64,000 bases of DNA from Acuticoccus sp039034015 (GCA_039034015.1 JBCCBM010000016.1:27221-91220); one strand, 5' to 3'. Positions 53,745 to 61,810 are shown, numbered from the stretch's first letter. Program-made: numbers and translations. The notes: generated by a model not told the origin, from the sequence alone.

Positions 53745-54215
53745 ATGGCGGTGTTCTTCACACGCGAGACGATTGACGGGGCAAAAGACGTGCGCCCGCA
53801 CAACGTCGATGTGCGCGATCGGTTGAAGACGGCTGGCCTGCGCCCGACCCGTCAGCGCGTTGCGCTGGGCAATCTTCTGTTTGCCCGTGGCCATCGCCAC
53901 GTGTCGGCCGAAGGGCTGCACGAAGAGGCAGTGTCCGCCCGCGTCCCCGTGTCCCTCGCAACGGTGTACAACACACTCCACCAGTTCACCGAAGTGGGCC
54001 TCCTGCGCGAAATCGCGGTGGACGGCACCAAAACCTATTTTGACACCAACACCGACGATCACCACCACTTCTTCGACGAATCGAGCGGCGCGGTGACCGA
54101 CATTCCCGCAGAGGCCCTCGCCCTTTCTCGCGTGCCCGAGGCGCCGGACGGCATGGAAATCGCGCGTGTGGATGTGGTGGTGCGTGTGCGCCCGCGGGGG
54201 GTCGGCGAGGTCTAG
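53745..54215 (+). CDS. irr: Iron response regulator Irr (Fur family)
   Basis: A Fur-family regulator of 156 residues. It has the DNA-binding domain RPTRQRVALGNLLFARGHRH, SLATVYNTLHQFTEVGLL and the HHHFF histidine cluster of Irr proteins. In related bacteria Irr senses heme status and controls iron and heme genes. The N-terminal heme motif GCPWHD known from Bradyrhizobium is absent, as in many relatives. The ATG at 53745 with AGGTG upstream is preferred over a long upstream extension. The stop TAG is the first base triplet of a palindromic repeat. Confidence 0.9.
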   Translation: MAVFFTRETIDGAKDVRPHNVDVRDRLKTAGLRPTRQRVALGNLLFARGHRHVSAEGLHEEAVSARVPVSLATVYNTLHQFTEVGLLREIAVDGTKTYFDTNTDDHHHFFDESSGAVTDIPAEALALSRVPEAPDGMEIARVDVVVRVRPRGVGEV

Positions 54216-54254
54216 GGCATTTCGCGCCGCATACGGCGCGAGAAAAATGCCCTA
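54213..54254. repeat. Extragenic palindrome after irr, possible two-way terminator
   Basis: TAGGGCATTT plus CGCGCCG pairs with CGGCGCG plus AAATGCCCTA across a CATA loop, with a 4-nt bulge. A related third arm, AAAATCGCCCTAG, follows at 54263-54275. The outer arms contain the stop codons of irr (54213-54215) and of the convergent SH3 gene (54272-54274). Confidence 0.55.
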
Positions 54255-54271
54255 CCCTTCAGAAAATCGCC

Positions 54272-54778
54272 CTAGTCGACCGTTTCGGTGGGGTAGACGC
54301 CCCAAAGGTCCGTCTGCCGCACGTGGCCGCTAAACCGGTCGGACGAGATGGCGCACCACGCGCCGTCACACTCCTCAACGACGGCAAGGACGAACGGCTC
54401 CAGAAGCGCGTCGGTGCGCGCCGACCCGCTGGCGGTGCGGCGCAGCGCAATGGGCTCGGCCGCGCCCCAGGGTGCCACAATAGCGGTGCGCCGGCCTGAC
54501 AACAACGAGTGGTGCACCCACCCTTCCTCACCCACGGCGTCCTTCACCTGACGCCAGTTGCCATACTCCCGCACAATCTCCACCGGCAGGCCCCGCTTCA
54601 CGAATGTGAACTTCACCTTGTGTTGAAACGAGGGGCCGACACGCACGTTCACCTCGCCCGATGAGAGACTCACAAAGCGCGGCAGGGGGAGGCCCGAAGC
54701 GCCGCGACGCACCGCATCGTTGGCGAGGGCGGCCACAGGGGCGAGGATGAAGAGCGCGGCAAGACAACGCAAAAGCAT
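54272..54778 (-). CDS. Secreted bacterial SH3-domain protein
   Basis: A 168-residue protein with a signal peptide (MLLRCLAALFILAPVAALAN). It has two SH3-like segments: about 35-95 (FVSLSSGEVNVRVGPSFQH, then GNWRQVKDAVGEEGWVHHSL) and about 100-160 (ALLEPFVLAVVEECDGAWC, FSGHVRQTDLWGVYP). This is the SH3_4-type protein common in alphaproteobacterial periplasms, often next to a 2-hydroxyacid dehydrogenase gene as here. It may bind cell wall; the ligand is unknown. Confidence 0.85.
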   Translation of the reverse strand: MLLRCLAALFILAPVAALANDAVRRGASGLPLPRFVSLSSGEVNVRVGPSFQHKVKFTFVKRGLPVEIVREYGNWRQVKDAVGEEGWVHHSLLSGRRTAIVAPWGAAEPIALRRTASGSARTDALLEPFVLAVVEECDGAWCAISSDRFSGHVRQTDLWGVYPTETVD

Positions 54779-54892
54779 CAGCAAGAATCCCGGATGATCG
54801 GCACCACGATGGCGCCCCGGCAGTTGCCCTTCCGTTAACGTTTGCTTAGAGCGCCTTTTCCCATCCGCCGCGCCGACGCTGGAGACCCCGCC

Positions 54893-55906
54893 ATGAATGC
54901 CCGCGTCATTGTCACGCGAAAGCTGCCCGACCCGGTGGAGGCGCGCATGCGCCAGCTGTTTGACGTGCGCCTCAACACCGCCGACCGGCCCTTCACCCAG
55001 GCCGAGCTGGTGGAGGCGGTGCGCGAGGCGCGGGTGCTCGTCCCCACCATCACGGACCGGGTGGATGCGGGCGTGCTGGCCCAAGCCGGCGCCGACCTTG
55101 CGCTCATCGCGAACTACGGCAACGGCGTCGACAACATCCATCTGGAAAGCGCAGCGGCGCGCAAAATCCTCGTCACCAACACGCCCGGCGTCCTCACCGA
55201 TGACACGGCCGATATGACAATGGCGCTCCTCCTCGCGCTCCCCCGGCGGCTGGCGGAAGGGGTGGCGATGACGGCGGAGGACCGGTTTACCGGCTGGTCG
55301 CCCACCCACATGCTGGGGCGAAAGGTGTCGGGCAAGCGCCTTGGCATTGTGGGGCTCGGCCGGATTGGCGCGGCGGTGGCCGCCCGCGCCCGCGCATTCG
55401 GCATGGGTGTCCACTATCACAACCGCGCCCCCGCGGCGGAGGCGGTCACAAAACCGCTGGCGGCCACCTTTTGGCCAAGCCTTGATCAGATGCTGGCGCA
55501 CATGGACTTTGTCTCCATCCACTGCCCGCAAACGCCAGCCACCTATCATCTGCTTTCCGCGCGACGGCTCAAATTGATGCGGCCCGATGCCATCCTCATC
55601 AACACCGCGCGGGGCGAGATTGTGGATGAGGAGGCGCTGATGGCACAGCTGGAAGCAGGCGCCCTGGCCGGCGCCGCGCTTGACGTTTTTGAGCATGAAC
55701 CGGCCATCGACGAACGGCTTTTGGCGTTGCAAACGGCCGGCAAGGCGATCCTTTTGCCGCACATGGGCTCGGCCACCGTGGAGAGCCGCATCGACATGGG
55801 CGAAAAAGTCATCGTAAACGTCAGAACCGTGCTTGACGGGCATCGGCCGCCCGATCTGGTGCTGCCGGGGGGCGGTCTTCACCGATCGCACACGGTTGGT
55901 GGTTAA
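54893..55906 (+). CDS. D-2-hydroxyacid dehydrogenase (glyoxylate/hydroxypyruvate reductase-like)
   Basis: A 337-residue NAD(P)-dependent D-2-hydroxyacid dehydrogenase. It has the cofactor loop GIVGLGRIGAAVAARARAFG, catalytic Arg in NTARGEIVDEE, Glu in LDVFEHEP and His in LLPHMGSAT. The substrate block ANYGNGVDNIHL resembles glyoxylate/D-glycerate-type members, which is the best guess. The ATG at 54893 is taken rather than the upstream frame start at 54842. It is divergent from the SH3 gene. Confidence 0.9.
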   Translation: MNARVIVTRKLPDPVEARMRQLFDVRLNTADRPFTQAELVEAVREARVLVPTITDRVDAGVLAQAGADLALIANYGNGVDNIHLESAAARKILVTNTPGVLTDDTADMTMALLLALPRRLAEGVAMTAEDRFTGWSPTHMLGRKVSGKRLGIVGLGRIGAAVAARARAFGMGVHYHNRAPAAEAVTKPLAATFWPSLDQMLAHMDFVSIHCPQTPATYHLLSARRLKLMRPDAILINTARGEIVDEEALMAQLEAGALAGAALDVFEHEPAIDERLLALQTAGKAILLPHMGSATVESRIDMGEKVIVNVRTVLDGHRPPDLVLPGGGLHRSHTVGG

Positions 55907-55984
55907 ACCCTTCGGCAGGTGGGCGTACGTTCATATTACGTTTGGTTTAAGGACGCTGACGGCGCGGGGCGGGGAGTGACGGAT

Positions 55985-56518
55985 ATGATCTTGGCTGGGT
56001 CTTTTCGGGTGGCGGTTGTGGTGGCGATGGCGCTCACGCTGGCCGCCTGTGTGGGCAACAAAAAGCGCCCAGCGCCTCTGCCGGCGGCGCAAACGGCGCC
56101 CGTGCAGACGGCCGAACTCCCCCCGCCCACGCAGCCCGAGCCCGACCCGCCCGCCCCCATTGCGGACGAGCCGCTGCCCGGCGCCGGCGATCCGGAACCG
56201 GCCGCAACGCTTCCGCCCGCCTCCGAATCGGTGGCCGTCGGCCGGACCGACCTCTTGGGTGGCTGGGCCATCGCATCCGGCGGGGAGCGGTGCCAGCTCT
56301 TCATGTCGCTCACCACGTGGACGGGGGGCTACCGCGCCTCCACCCGCGGCTGCTCGGGCCCACAGCTTGCCGGGATCAGCGCGTGGGACCTTTCGGGCAA
56401 CACCGTCACCCTCAAAGGGGGCGATGGCGCGGCGGTGGTGGCAACCCTGCGCGCGGCCTCCAAGCAGGATTTTAACGGCACCACATCCTCAGGCTCTGCC
56501 ATCACCGTGTCGCGATGA
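55985..56518 (+). CDS. Inh/Omp19-like lipoprotein
   Basis: A 177-residue predicted outer-membrane lipoprotein. The lipobox is LAAC (Cys about residue 22), followed by a Pro/Ala/Glu-rich linker (about 27-105). The C-terminal domain has LLGGWAIASGGERCQLFM, GYRASTRGC and ISAWDLSGNTVTL, the pattern of the AprI/Inh protease-inhibitor family that includes Brucella Omp19. The two domain cysteines probably form a disulfide. The ATG at 55985 with GGGGAG upstream is chosen. The end overlaps the next ATG. Confidence 0.85.
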   Translation: MILAGSFRVAVVVAMALTLAACVGNKKRPAPLPAAQTAPVQTAELPPPTQPEPDPPAPIADEPLPGAGDPEPAATLPPASESVAVGRTDLLGGWAIASGGERCQLFMSLTTWTGGYRASTRGCSGPQLAGISAWDLSGNTVTLKGGDGAAVVATLRAASKQDFNGTTSSGSAITVSR

Positions 56519-56925
56519 CCGCGCTTCTCCCGCCGCTGGCCGATGGGGCGCTGTCGCCGGAGGCGGAGGCCGTCTTTGCCGACATCAAGGCGACCCGCGG
56601 CAGCGACACTGTCAACGACTTTTGGCGCGTTTTGGCCCACGACCCGGCGCTCCTCGCCCGCACCTGGGAGAGCCTGAAGGGGGTGATGGGCCCCGGCACC
56701 CTCGACCCCCTCACCAAGGAACTCATCTACATCGCCGTGTCGATGGCGAACGGCTGCGCCTATTGCATCCACTCCCACACCGCCGCCGGCCGCGCGAAGG
56801 GGATGACGGACGCGATGCTGACCGAGCTCATCGCGATTGTCGGCATGGCGAGCGAGACCAACCGGCTGGCCGAGGCGCTGCAAATCCCACCGGACGACGC
56901 CTTCACGCGCCCCGCCGGCGCTTGA
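56515..56925 (+). CDS. Carboxymuconolactone decarboxylase / AhpD-like protein
   Basis: A 136-residue AhpD-like alkylhydroperoxidase fold. The redox motif is CAYCIHSHTAAG, with the CxxC and following His that AhpD-type proteins use. The family covers peroxidase partners and true decarboxylases; this one fits the redox type. It overlaps the lipoprotein stop by four bases. Confidence 0.85.
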   Translation: MTALLPPLADGALSPEAEAVFADIKATRGSDTVNDFWRVLAHDPALLARTWESLKGVMGPGTLDPLTKELIYIAVSMANGCAYCIHSHTAAGRAKGMTDAMLTELIAIVGMASETNRLAEALQIPPDDAFTRPAGA

Positions 56926-56970
56926 CTTCATGACGGGTTCCCGCTCCCCTAAGCGGGGCTGGGGGGCCTG

Positions 56971-57810
56971 ATGCCAAACAACAAATACACGCGCACCATC
57001 ATCATCGAGGCGATGGGCGGCCACTGGGACACGACGTTGCTGCGCGGCTCGACGCAGCTGCAGCAAAAGACCGGCGCCACCCACGACGATGTCTTTCAGA
57101 TCGACGAGTTGCCCAAATTCGACCCTGAATACGTGAAGGGCGCGCGCATCTACCTCCACGGTCACGCGAGCGGGGTTGAGCGCACGCTGGGCGGCTATGC
57201 CGCGCCTGCGCTCGCCAAAAAGCTCGCGGATGCGGGCGTGGAAGGGGCCGCGCTCATCTCCATCACCGGGTGCAATGCGGGGCGGGGCAAGGTACCCAAC
57301 GCCGCCTTTGCCGCCGCGCGCGATGCGATGCGCGAAAAGCTGAACGGCGTTTTGATGAAGCGCATCATGGGCGATGCGGAGGCCCAAAAGACCCAAACCC
57401 TCGATGGTTATGACGGCATCACCGAGCACAACTACACCACCCAGCTGCCCCAGCATCCGGCAAGTGTCGACACCACCCGCTCCGCCTTCGAAAACGCCGA
57501 TGGAAGTCTTGCCCAAGTCTTCCACCGTGAGCTTGTGGGCGAGGGCGTCGACGTTGACGTCCATGCCCGGCTTTATTCGGTCAACACCGGCGTGGATGGG
57601 GACGGCAACGTTCACAAGTACGTCTACAACGAGGTGCATGTTGCCGACGATGGCGCAATCAGCCCCGTGTGGAACACCGGCGTTGCCCACGCCAAGGTGA
57701 AGATCGCGAGCGCTGAGCCCGGCGAAAAACTTCCGAACAACCAACGCATTACCTATGCGGACGACCCGGCCGAGCCCGCGGCTGACGCACCGACCGACGG
57801 AGACACATAA
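56971..57810 (+). CDS. Possible clan CD (caspase/C80-like) cysteine peptidase
   Basis: A 279-residue protein with no family I can name with certainty. Two blocks recall clan CD peptidases: hydrophobic ARIYLHGHASG with H63-G64, and hydrophobic AALISITGCNAGRG with C101. The 38-residue spacing fits a His-Cys dyad as in C80 toxin-processing domains or caspases. The rest contains no signal peptide or membrane segment, and ends in an acidic Ala/Asp tail. It starts 45 bp after the AhpD-like gene and abuts the DUF1761 gene. Peptidase activity is an inference from these two motifs. Confidence 0.6.
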   Translation: MPNNKYTRTIIIEAMGGHWDTTLLRGSTQLQQKTGATHDDVFQIDELPKFDPEYVKGARIYLHGHASGVERTLGGYAAPALAKKLADAGVEGAALISITGCNAGRGKVPNAAFAAARDAMREKLNGVLMKRIMGDAEAQKTQTLDGYDGITEHNYTTQLPQHPASVDTTRSAFENADGSLAQVFHRELVGEGVDVDVHARLYSVNTGVDGDGNVHKYVYNEVHVADDGAISPVWNTGVAHAKVKIASAEPGEKLPNNQRITYADDPAEPAADAPTDGDT

Positions 57811-58224
57811 ATGGTCTATCCCGATCCCATCGCGACGCTGATTGGCGCGGTTGTGCCGTTTTTCTTCGGCGCGATCTACTACACCGTGTTGTCAAAGCCG
57901 TGGCTGCGCGCGGTGGGCATGAAGGCGGAGGACGCCTCGATGACGCCGGTGCTGATCGGCCTCACCGCGGCCCACCTCCTGGTGATCTCGTTTGGCATCG
58001 GCTGGCTGCTCGCCACCATGGGGATTGTGAATTCCATCCCCTCCGCGGTCGCCGTCCTTGCGATTTTGTGGGCAACGCTGATCCTTGCGCCCATCAGCAT
58101 GAACCACCGTTACCAGGACCGCGGGCTCGACCTCACGCTGATTGACGGGATTTATTGGCTGCTCGTTGTGCAGATTGCCGGGCTTGCCCACGTGTTGTGG
58201 GCCGGCGCGCCAAAGATTGGGTGA
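57811..58224 (+). CDS. DUF1761 membrane protein
   Basis: A 137-residue protein with four predicted membrane helices (about 8-26, 45-68, 72-95, 112-132). The loop FGAIYYTVLSKPWLRAVG and the later SMNHRYQDRGLDLTLIDG match DUF1761. Function is unknown. It starts at the base after the stop of the previous gene, so the two are probably translated together. Confidence 0.82.
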   Translation: MVYPDPIATLIGAVVPFFFGAIYYTVLSKPWLRAVGMKAEDASMTPVLIGLTAAHLLVISFGIGWLLATMGIVNSIPSAVAVLAILWATLILAPISMNHRYQDRGLDLTLIDGIYWLLVVQIAGLAHVLWAGAPKIG

Positions 58225-58240
58225 GGCGCGCGCCCGCCCG

Positions 58241-59545
58241 TCAGAGGATAAAACGCGACAGGTCCGCGTTCTTCGCAATTTCGGCAAGGTTGCCGCGCAC
58301 GTAATCGCCATCGATCGTCAAGGTCTCGCCCGAGCGGTCGGTGGCGCTGAACGAGATGTCGTCCAGCACGCGCTCCATCACGGTTTGGAGCCGCCGGGCG
58401 CCAATATTTTCCAGGGTGTCGTTGATCTCCACGGCAACTTCGGCAAGCGCGTCAATCCCGTCGTCGGTGAAGTCGAGCGTCACGCCCTCCGTCTGCATGA
58501 GCGCGGATGATTGGCGGATGAGGCTTGCCTCCGTCTCCGTCAAAATTTTGCGAAAATCTTCCTTCGTCAGCGCTTGAAGCTCCACGCGGATGGGGAGGCG
58601 GCCCTGGAGCTCGGGCAAAAGGTCCGACGGTTTTGAGACATGGAACGCGCCCGAGGCGATGAAGAGGATGTGGTCCGTCTTCACCTGCCCGTGTTTGGTG
58701 GCAACGGTGGTGCCTTCCACCAGCGGCAAAAGATCCCGCTGGACCCCCTCGCGTGACACGTCCCCGCCCACACGGTCGGAGCGCACGGTGATCTTGTCGA
58801 TCTCGTCCAGGAAGACGATGCCGTTTTGCTCCACCTGGCGCAGCGCCTCTTTGGTGAGCTTTTCGTTGTCGAGCAGCTTGTCACTCTCTTCGTTCACCAA
58901 GATTTCGTAGCTGTCGCGCACCGTGGTCCGGTGGGTCTTCTTTTGTCCGCCAAAGGCTTTGCCGAGCATATCGCCAAGGTTGATCATGCCCATGTTGCCG
59001 CCGGGCATGCCGGGCAAGTCAAAGTTCGGCAGCTGCGGCATTGCGGTGATTTCCACCTCGATCTCGCGATTGTCGAGGTCGCCGGCGCGCAGCTTTTTGG
59101 CAAAGCTTTCGCGGGTGGCGGGGGAGGCGGTCTTGCCCACCAGGGCGTCAATCACCCGCGCTTCGGCGGCCACATGGGCGGTGGCGCGCACCTCTTTGCG
59201 CCGCCGCTCGCGCACCTCGCCAATGCCGATCTCCACCAGATCGCGCACGATCTGCTCCACATCGCGGCCGACATAGCCAACTTCGGTGAACTTTGTGGCC
59301 TCCACCTTGATGAAGGGGGCGTTGGCAAGTTTTGCGAGGCGCCGCGAGATTTCGGTTTTGCCGACGCCCGTCGGGCCGATCATGAGGATGTTTTTGGGCA
59401 TCACCTCATCGCGCAGCTCATCAGGAAGCTGTTGCCGGCGCCACCGGTTGCGCAGCGCAATGGCGACCGCGCGTTTGGCGTCCTGCTGGCCGATGATGAA
59501 GCGATCGAGCTCCGACACGATCTCGCGGGGGGAGAAGTTGGTCAT
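58241..59545 (-). CDS. hslU: HslU ATPase of the HslUV protease
   Basis: The AAA+ unfoldase of HslUV, 434 residues. It has FIIGQQDAKRAVAIAL, Walker A GPTGVGKTEISRRLAKL, the intermediate I-domain (about 110-225), Walker B GIVFLDEIDKI, RDLLPLVEGTTV and the C-terminal LSRFIL tail that docks into HslV. The ATG at 59545 is chosen over one nine codons upstream. It follows hslV by 82 bp. Confidence 0.97.
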   Translation of the reverse strand: MTNFSPREIVSELDRFIIGQQDAKRAVAIALRNRWRRQQLPDELRDEVMPKNILMIGPTGVGKTEISRRLAKLANAPFIKVEATKFTEVGYVGRDVEQIVRDLVEIGIGEVRERRRKEVRATAHVAAEARVIDALVGKTASPATRESFAKKLRAGDLDNREIEVEITAMPQLPNFDLPGMPGGNMGMINLGDMLGKAFGGQKKTHRTTVRDSYEILVNEESDKLLDNEKLTKEALRQVEQNGIVFLDEIDKITVRSDRVGGDVSREGVQRDLLPLVEGTTVATKHGQVKTDHILFIASGAFHVSKPSDLLPELQGRLPIRVELQALTKEDFRKILTETEASLIRQSSALMQTEGVTLDFTDDGIDALAEVAVEINDTLENIGARRLQTVMERVLDDISFSATDRSGETLTIDGDYVRGNLAEIAKNADLSRFIL

Positions 59546-59627
59546 GGAAGGTCCTGGTGGGCGGTGCGCCATGGCAGCGCACCGCGGCCATGTCTGTGAT
59601 CAGGGTTTTTGTTGAGGCGCTGCCGTC

Positions 59628-60179
59628 TTAAGGCGCGTCGAGCGTTTCCACGATCAGGCTCTCATTGGTGTAAACGCAGATGTCGGCGGCGATCTTCATG
59701 GATTTGCGCACAATCTCTTCGGCCGACAAGTCGCTGTCCACCAGGGCGCGGGCGGCGGCCAGCGCATAGTTGCCGCCAGAGCCGATGCCCGCCACGCCCT
59801 GTTCGGGCTGGAGAACGTCGCCATTGCCGGTGATGACGAGGGTCTCGGTCTCGTCCGCCACAATCATCAGCGCTTCCAGATGCCGCAGGTAGCGGTCGGT
59901 GCGCCAATCTTTGGCAAGTTCGACCGCCGCGCGCATCAGCTGGCCGGAGTGTGAATCAAGTTTGGCCTCCAGCCGCTCAAGGAGCGTGAAGGCGTCGGCT
60001 GTGGCGCCGGCAAATCCGGCAATCACGTTGCCCTTGCCGATGGTGCGGACCTTTCGGGCCGTGGATTTGACGACGGTCTGGCCCATGGAGACCTGGCCGT
60101 CACCGGCGACCACCACCTTTCCGCCCTTTCGGACGGTGAGGATGGTGGTGCCGTACCAAGTGGTTTCGTTGTCGTGCAT
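59628..60179 (-). CDS. hslV: HslV protease subunit
   Basis: The threonine peptidase of HslUV, 183 residues. Processing before T11 of MHDNETTWYGTTILTV exposes the catalytic Thr; KVVVAGDGQVSMGQTV and GSGGNYALAAARAL are family blocks. The pair degrades misfolded and regulatory proteins. A palindrome CCGTTTAACGG (60193-60203) lies just upstream, but no clear heat-shock promoter was identified. Confidence 0.96.
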   Translation of the reverse strand: MHDNETTWYGTTILTVRKGGKVVVAGDGQVSMGQTVVKSTARKVRTIGKGNVIAGFAGATADAFTLLERLEAKLDSHSGQLMRAAVELAKDWRTDRYLRHLEALMIVADETETLVITGNGDVLQPEQGVAGIGSGGNYALAAARALVDSDLSAEEIVRKSMKIAADICVYTNESLIVETLDAP

Positions 60180-60225
60180 GAGTGGCGCTTTATCCGTTTA
60201 ACGGTACGTATGCGCCGAAAGGTCC

Positions 60226-60238
60226 CCCCGCAACGGGG
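60226..60238 (-). terminator. Short hairpin after the 60239-60700 gene
   Basis: CCCCG-TTG-CGGGG directly follows the TGA stop on the minus strand. The downstream bases (GGACCTTTC) give only a weak U-tract, so this is a possible terminator separating the gene from hslV. Confidence 0.35.
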
Positions 60239-60700
60239 TCAGGCGTGCACGGCGTATGTCCGGCTCGCCTGGCGGATGGCAAAGACGCTTTCCTCGCCAA
60301 ACAGCAGACGCGGGATGGTCTGCAGCGTTGCGATCATATCGTCGATGATGGCTTTGAGGCCGTCGTGCACTTCGTCCGCGTCCAGCTGCCCGGCCAGCCT
60401 TTGGGATGTGACGAGGTACATCGTTTCGCGCTGGACGAGGTCCACGTCGGCGATGACGAGGTCGCCGAAGCGCCTGACCGTCATGTCGATAATATAACTG
60501 TCCGCTGAAGACACGTTTTGGTTGATTTCCTCTGATTCCACGGGTTTTGGCCCCAGGAGCGGGGCGAGCGCGCATTCCACCGGGAATTCCGGTGGGCTTT
60601 GCTGATCGATGTGTGCGCCACTGGATGCGACAAACGCGGCTTGAACGACAACTTCCACGGGCAACGCGTCCTTTCCGTTTTGGTTATCTGTCGGGTTCAA
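60239..60700 (-). CDS. Protein of unknown function beside the repeat gene
   Basis: Up to 153 residues and no recognised family. The body has EFPVECALAPLLGPKP, DSYIIDMTVRRFGDLVIADV and QRETMYLVTSQRLAGQLDAD, a pattern of beta strands then helices ending in LLFGEESVFAIRQASRTY. The start is unclear: TTG 60700, or TTG/GTG at about 60664/60658, where GGAAAGGA is close upstream. It is divergent from the repeat-protein gene across an AT-rich gap, so co-regulation is possible. It precedes hslV on the same strand. Confidence 0.6.
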   Translation of the reverse strand: MNPTDNQNGKDALPVEVVVQAAFVASSGAHIDQQSPPEFPVECALAPLLGPKPVESEEINQNVSSADSYIIDMTVRRFGDLVIADVDLVQRETMYLVTSQRLAGQLDADEVHDGLKAIIDDMIATLQTIPRLLFGEESVFAIRQASRTYAVHA

Positions 60701-60727
60701 ATATATTGCTGTATCGTATCATCAGGA

Positions 60728-60741
60728 TTGGAGTATTCCAA
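60728..60741. promoter_or_regulatory. Inverted repeat in AT-rich gap
   Basis: TTGGA-GTAT-TCCAA is a perfect 5-bp inverted pair in the AT-rich region between the divergent genes at 60700 and 60890. It is a candidate operator for both. Confidence 0.3.
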
Positions 60742-60795
60742 AGTCGAAAAAGGTAGTATTATTCCGCTATACGATTTAATTTCGCTTTTTTTGCG

Positions 60796-60801
60796 TATAA
60801 A
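60796..60801 (+). promoter_or_regulatory. Candidate -10 box for the repeat-protein gene
   Basis: TATAAA follows a run of eight T and TTGCG; TTTAAT at 60775-60780 is the nearest -35-like box (15-bp spacing, not ideal). The surrounding 60690-60840 stretch is far more AT-rich than the rest of the window, which itself favours promoter function. Confidence 0.35.
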
Positions 60802-60889
60802 TTACTCGCGTTCATTGGTGTAAGATGTTGTGACTTTACGCGTTGGTGATGGCGCGAAAGACGCGCTGTTGGTCCGTTTGGAGATCTTT

Positions 60890-61810
60890 ATGAGCGTGTC
60901 TTCTCAACTTCGTGTTGCGCCCACCCTGCGTGTGAACCGCGTTGCTTCCGCCTCGCTCGGCGGCTCCATGGTCCCTCCCACCGTGAAGCCCGTCGCCGCT
61001 TCCTCGCTCGGCGGCTCCATGACCCCTCCGGCCGTCAAGCCCGTCGCATCCGCGTCGCTCGGCGGCTCCATGACCCCGCCGACCGTGAAGCCCGTCGCCG
61101 CTGCCTCGCTCGGCGGCTCCATGACCCCTCCCACCGTGAAGCCCGTCGCATCCGCGTCGCTCGGCGGCTCCATGACCCCGCCGACGGTGAAGCCGGTCGC
61201 ACCTGCGTCGCTCGGCGGCTCGATGACCCCGCCGACCGTAAAGCCCGTCGCATCCGCGTCGCTCGGCGGCTCCATGACCCCGCCGACGGTGAAGCCCGTC
61301 GCATTCGCGTCGCTCGGCGGCTCCATGACCCCGCCGACAGTGAAGCCGGTCGCGTCCGCGGCACTTGGCGGCTCGATGACCCCGCCGACGGTGAAGCCGG
61401 TCGCATCCGCGTCGCTCGGCGGCTCCATGACCCCGCCGACGGTGAAGCCGGTCGCATCCGCGTCGCTCGGCGGCTCCATGACACCTCCGGCCGTGAAGCC
61501 TGTCGCGTCCGCGGCGCTCGGCGGCTCGATGACACCTCCGGCCGTCAAGCCCGTCACGACCGCCTCGCTCGGCGGCTCGATGACCCCGCCGACGGTGAAG
61601 CCGGTCGCGGCCGCGTCGCTTGGAGGCTCCATGACCCCGCCGACGGTGAAGCCGGTCGCGGCTGCGTCGCTTGGAGGCTCCATGACCCCGCCGACGGTGA
61701 AGCCGATCGCGTCCGCGGCACTGGGCGGCTCCATGGCGCCGCCGACCGTAAAGCCGGTCGCGTCCGCGTCGCTGGGCGGCTCGATGACCCCGCCCGTGGC
61801 CAATCGGTAA
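60890..61810 (+). CDS. Seventeen-fold repeat protein, possible precursor peptide or structural polypeptide
   Basis: The 306 residues are a 17-residue start (MSVSSQLRVAPTLRVNR) plus exactly seventeen 17-residue units, consensus VASASLGGSMTPPTVKP. LGGSM is invariant in all units, the PP pair is also constant, and KP in all but the last, which ends PPVANR. Variation is limited to positions 2-5, 11 and 14. There is no Cys, Trp, Tyr, His, Asp or Glu in the repeats, so the protein is strongly basic. No signal peptide is seen. GGAG lies 6 bp before ATG 60890. The gene precedes a DUF6065-like gene and a transporter gene. A multi-core modified peptide, a secreted fibre or a nucleic-acid-binding tail are all possible; none is established. 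Confidence 0.85.
   Translation: MSVSSQLRVAPTLRVNRVASASLGGSMVPPTVKPVAASSLGGSMTPPAVKPVASASLGGSMTPPTVKPVAAASLGGSMTPPTVKPVASASLGGSMTPPTVKPVAPASLGGSMTPPTVKPVASASLGGSMTPPTVKPVAFASLGGSMTPPTVKPVASAALGGSMTPPTVKPVASASLGGSMTPPTVKPVASASLGGSMTPPAVKPVASAALGGSMTPPAVKPVTTASLGGSMTPPTVKPVAAASLGGSMTPPTVKPVAAASLGGSMTPPTVKPIASAALGGSMAPPTVKPVASASLGGSMTPPVANR
60941..61807 (+). repeat. 51-bp coding minisatellite, 17 units
   Basis: Seventeen in-frame 51-bp units with no spacer encode the repeats of the 60890 gene. Units differ at the DNA level mostly at third codon positions (ccg/cct, gtc/gtg, ggc/gga, acc/acg), while the protein positions LGGSM, PP and VKP are kept. This suggests age and purifying selection, not a very recent expansion. 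Confidence 0.9.

Noticed and set aside
54779..55891. N-terminal extension of the SH3 protein frame to 539 codons
   Set aside because: The extension is antisense to the dehydrogenase gene and lies before a clear signal peptide that starts at 54778.
60694..60706. GGTTCAAAT-like sequence as a tRNA T-arm
   Set aside because: No acceptor stem, anticodon arm or CCA-end context could be built around it.
60941..61807. Regular repeat array as a CRISPR
   Set aside because: Units are contiguous 51-bp copies with no unique spacers and encode protein in frame.
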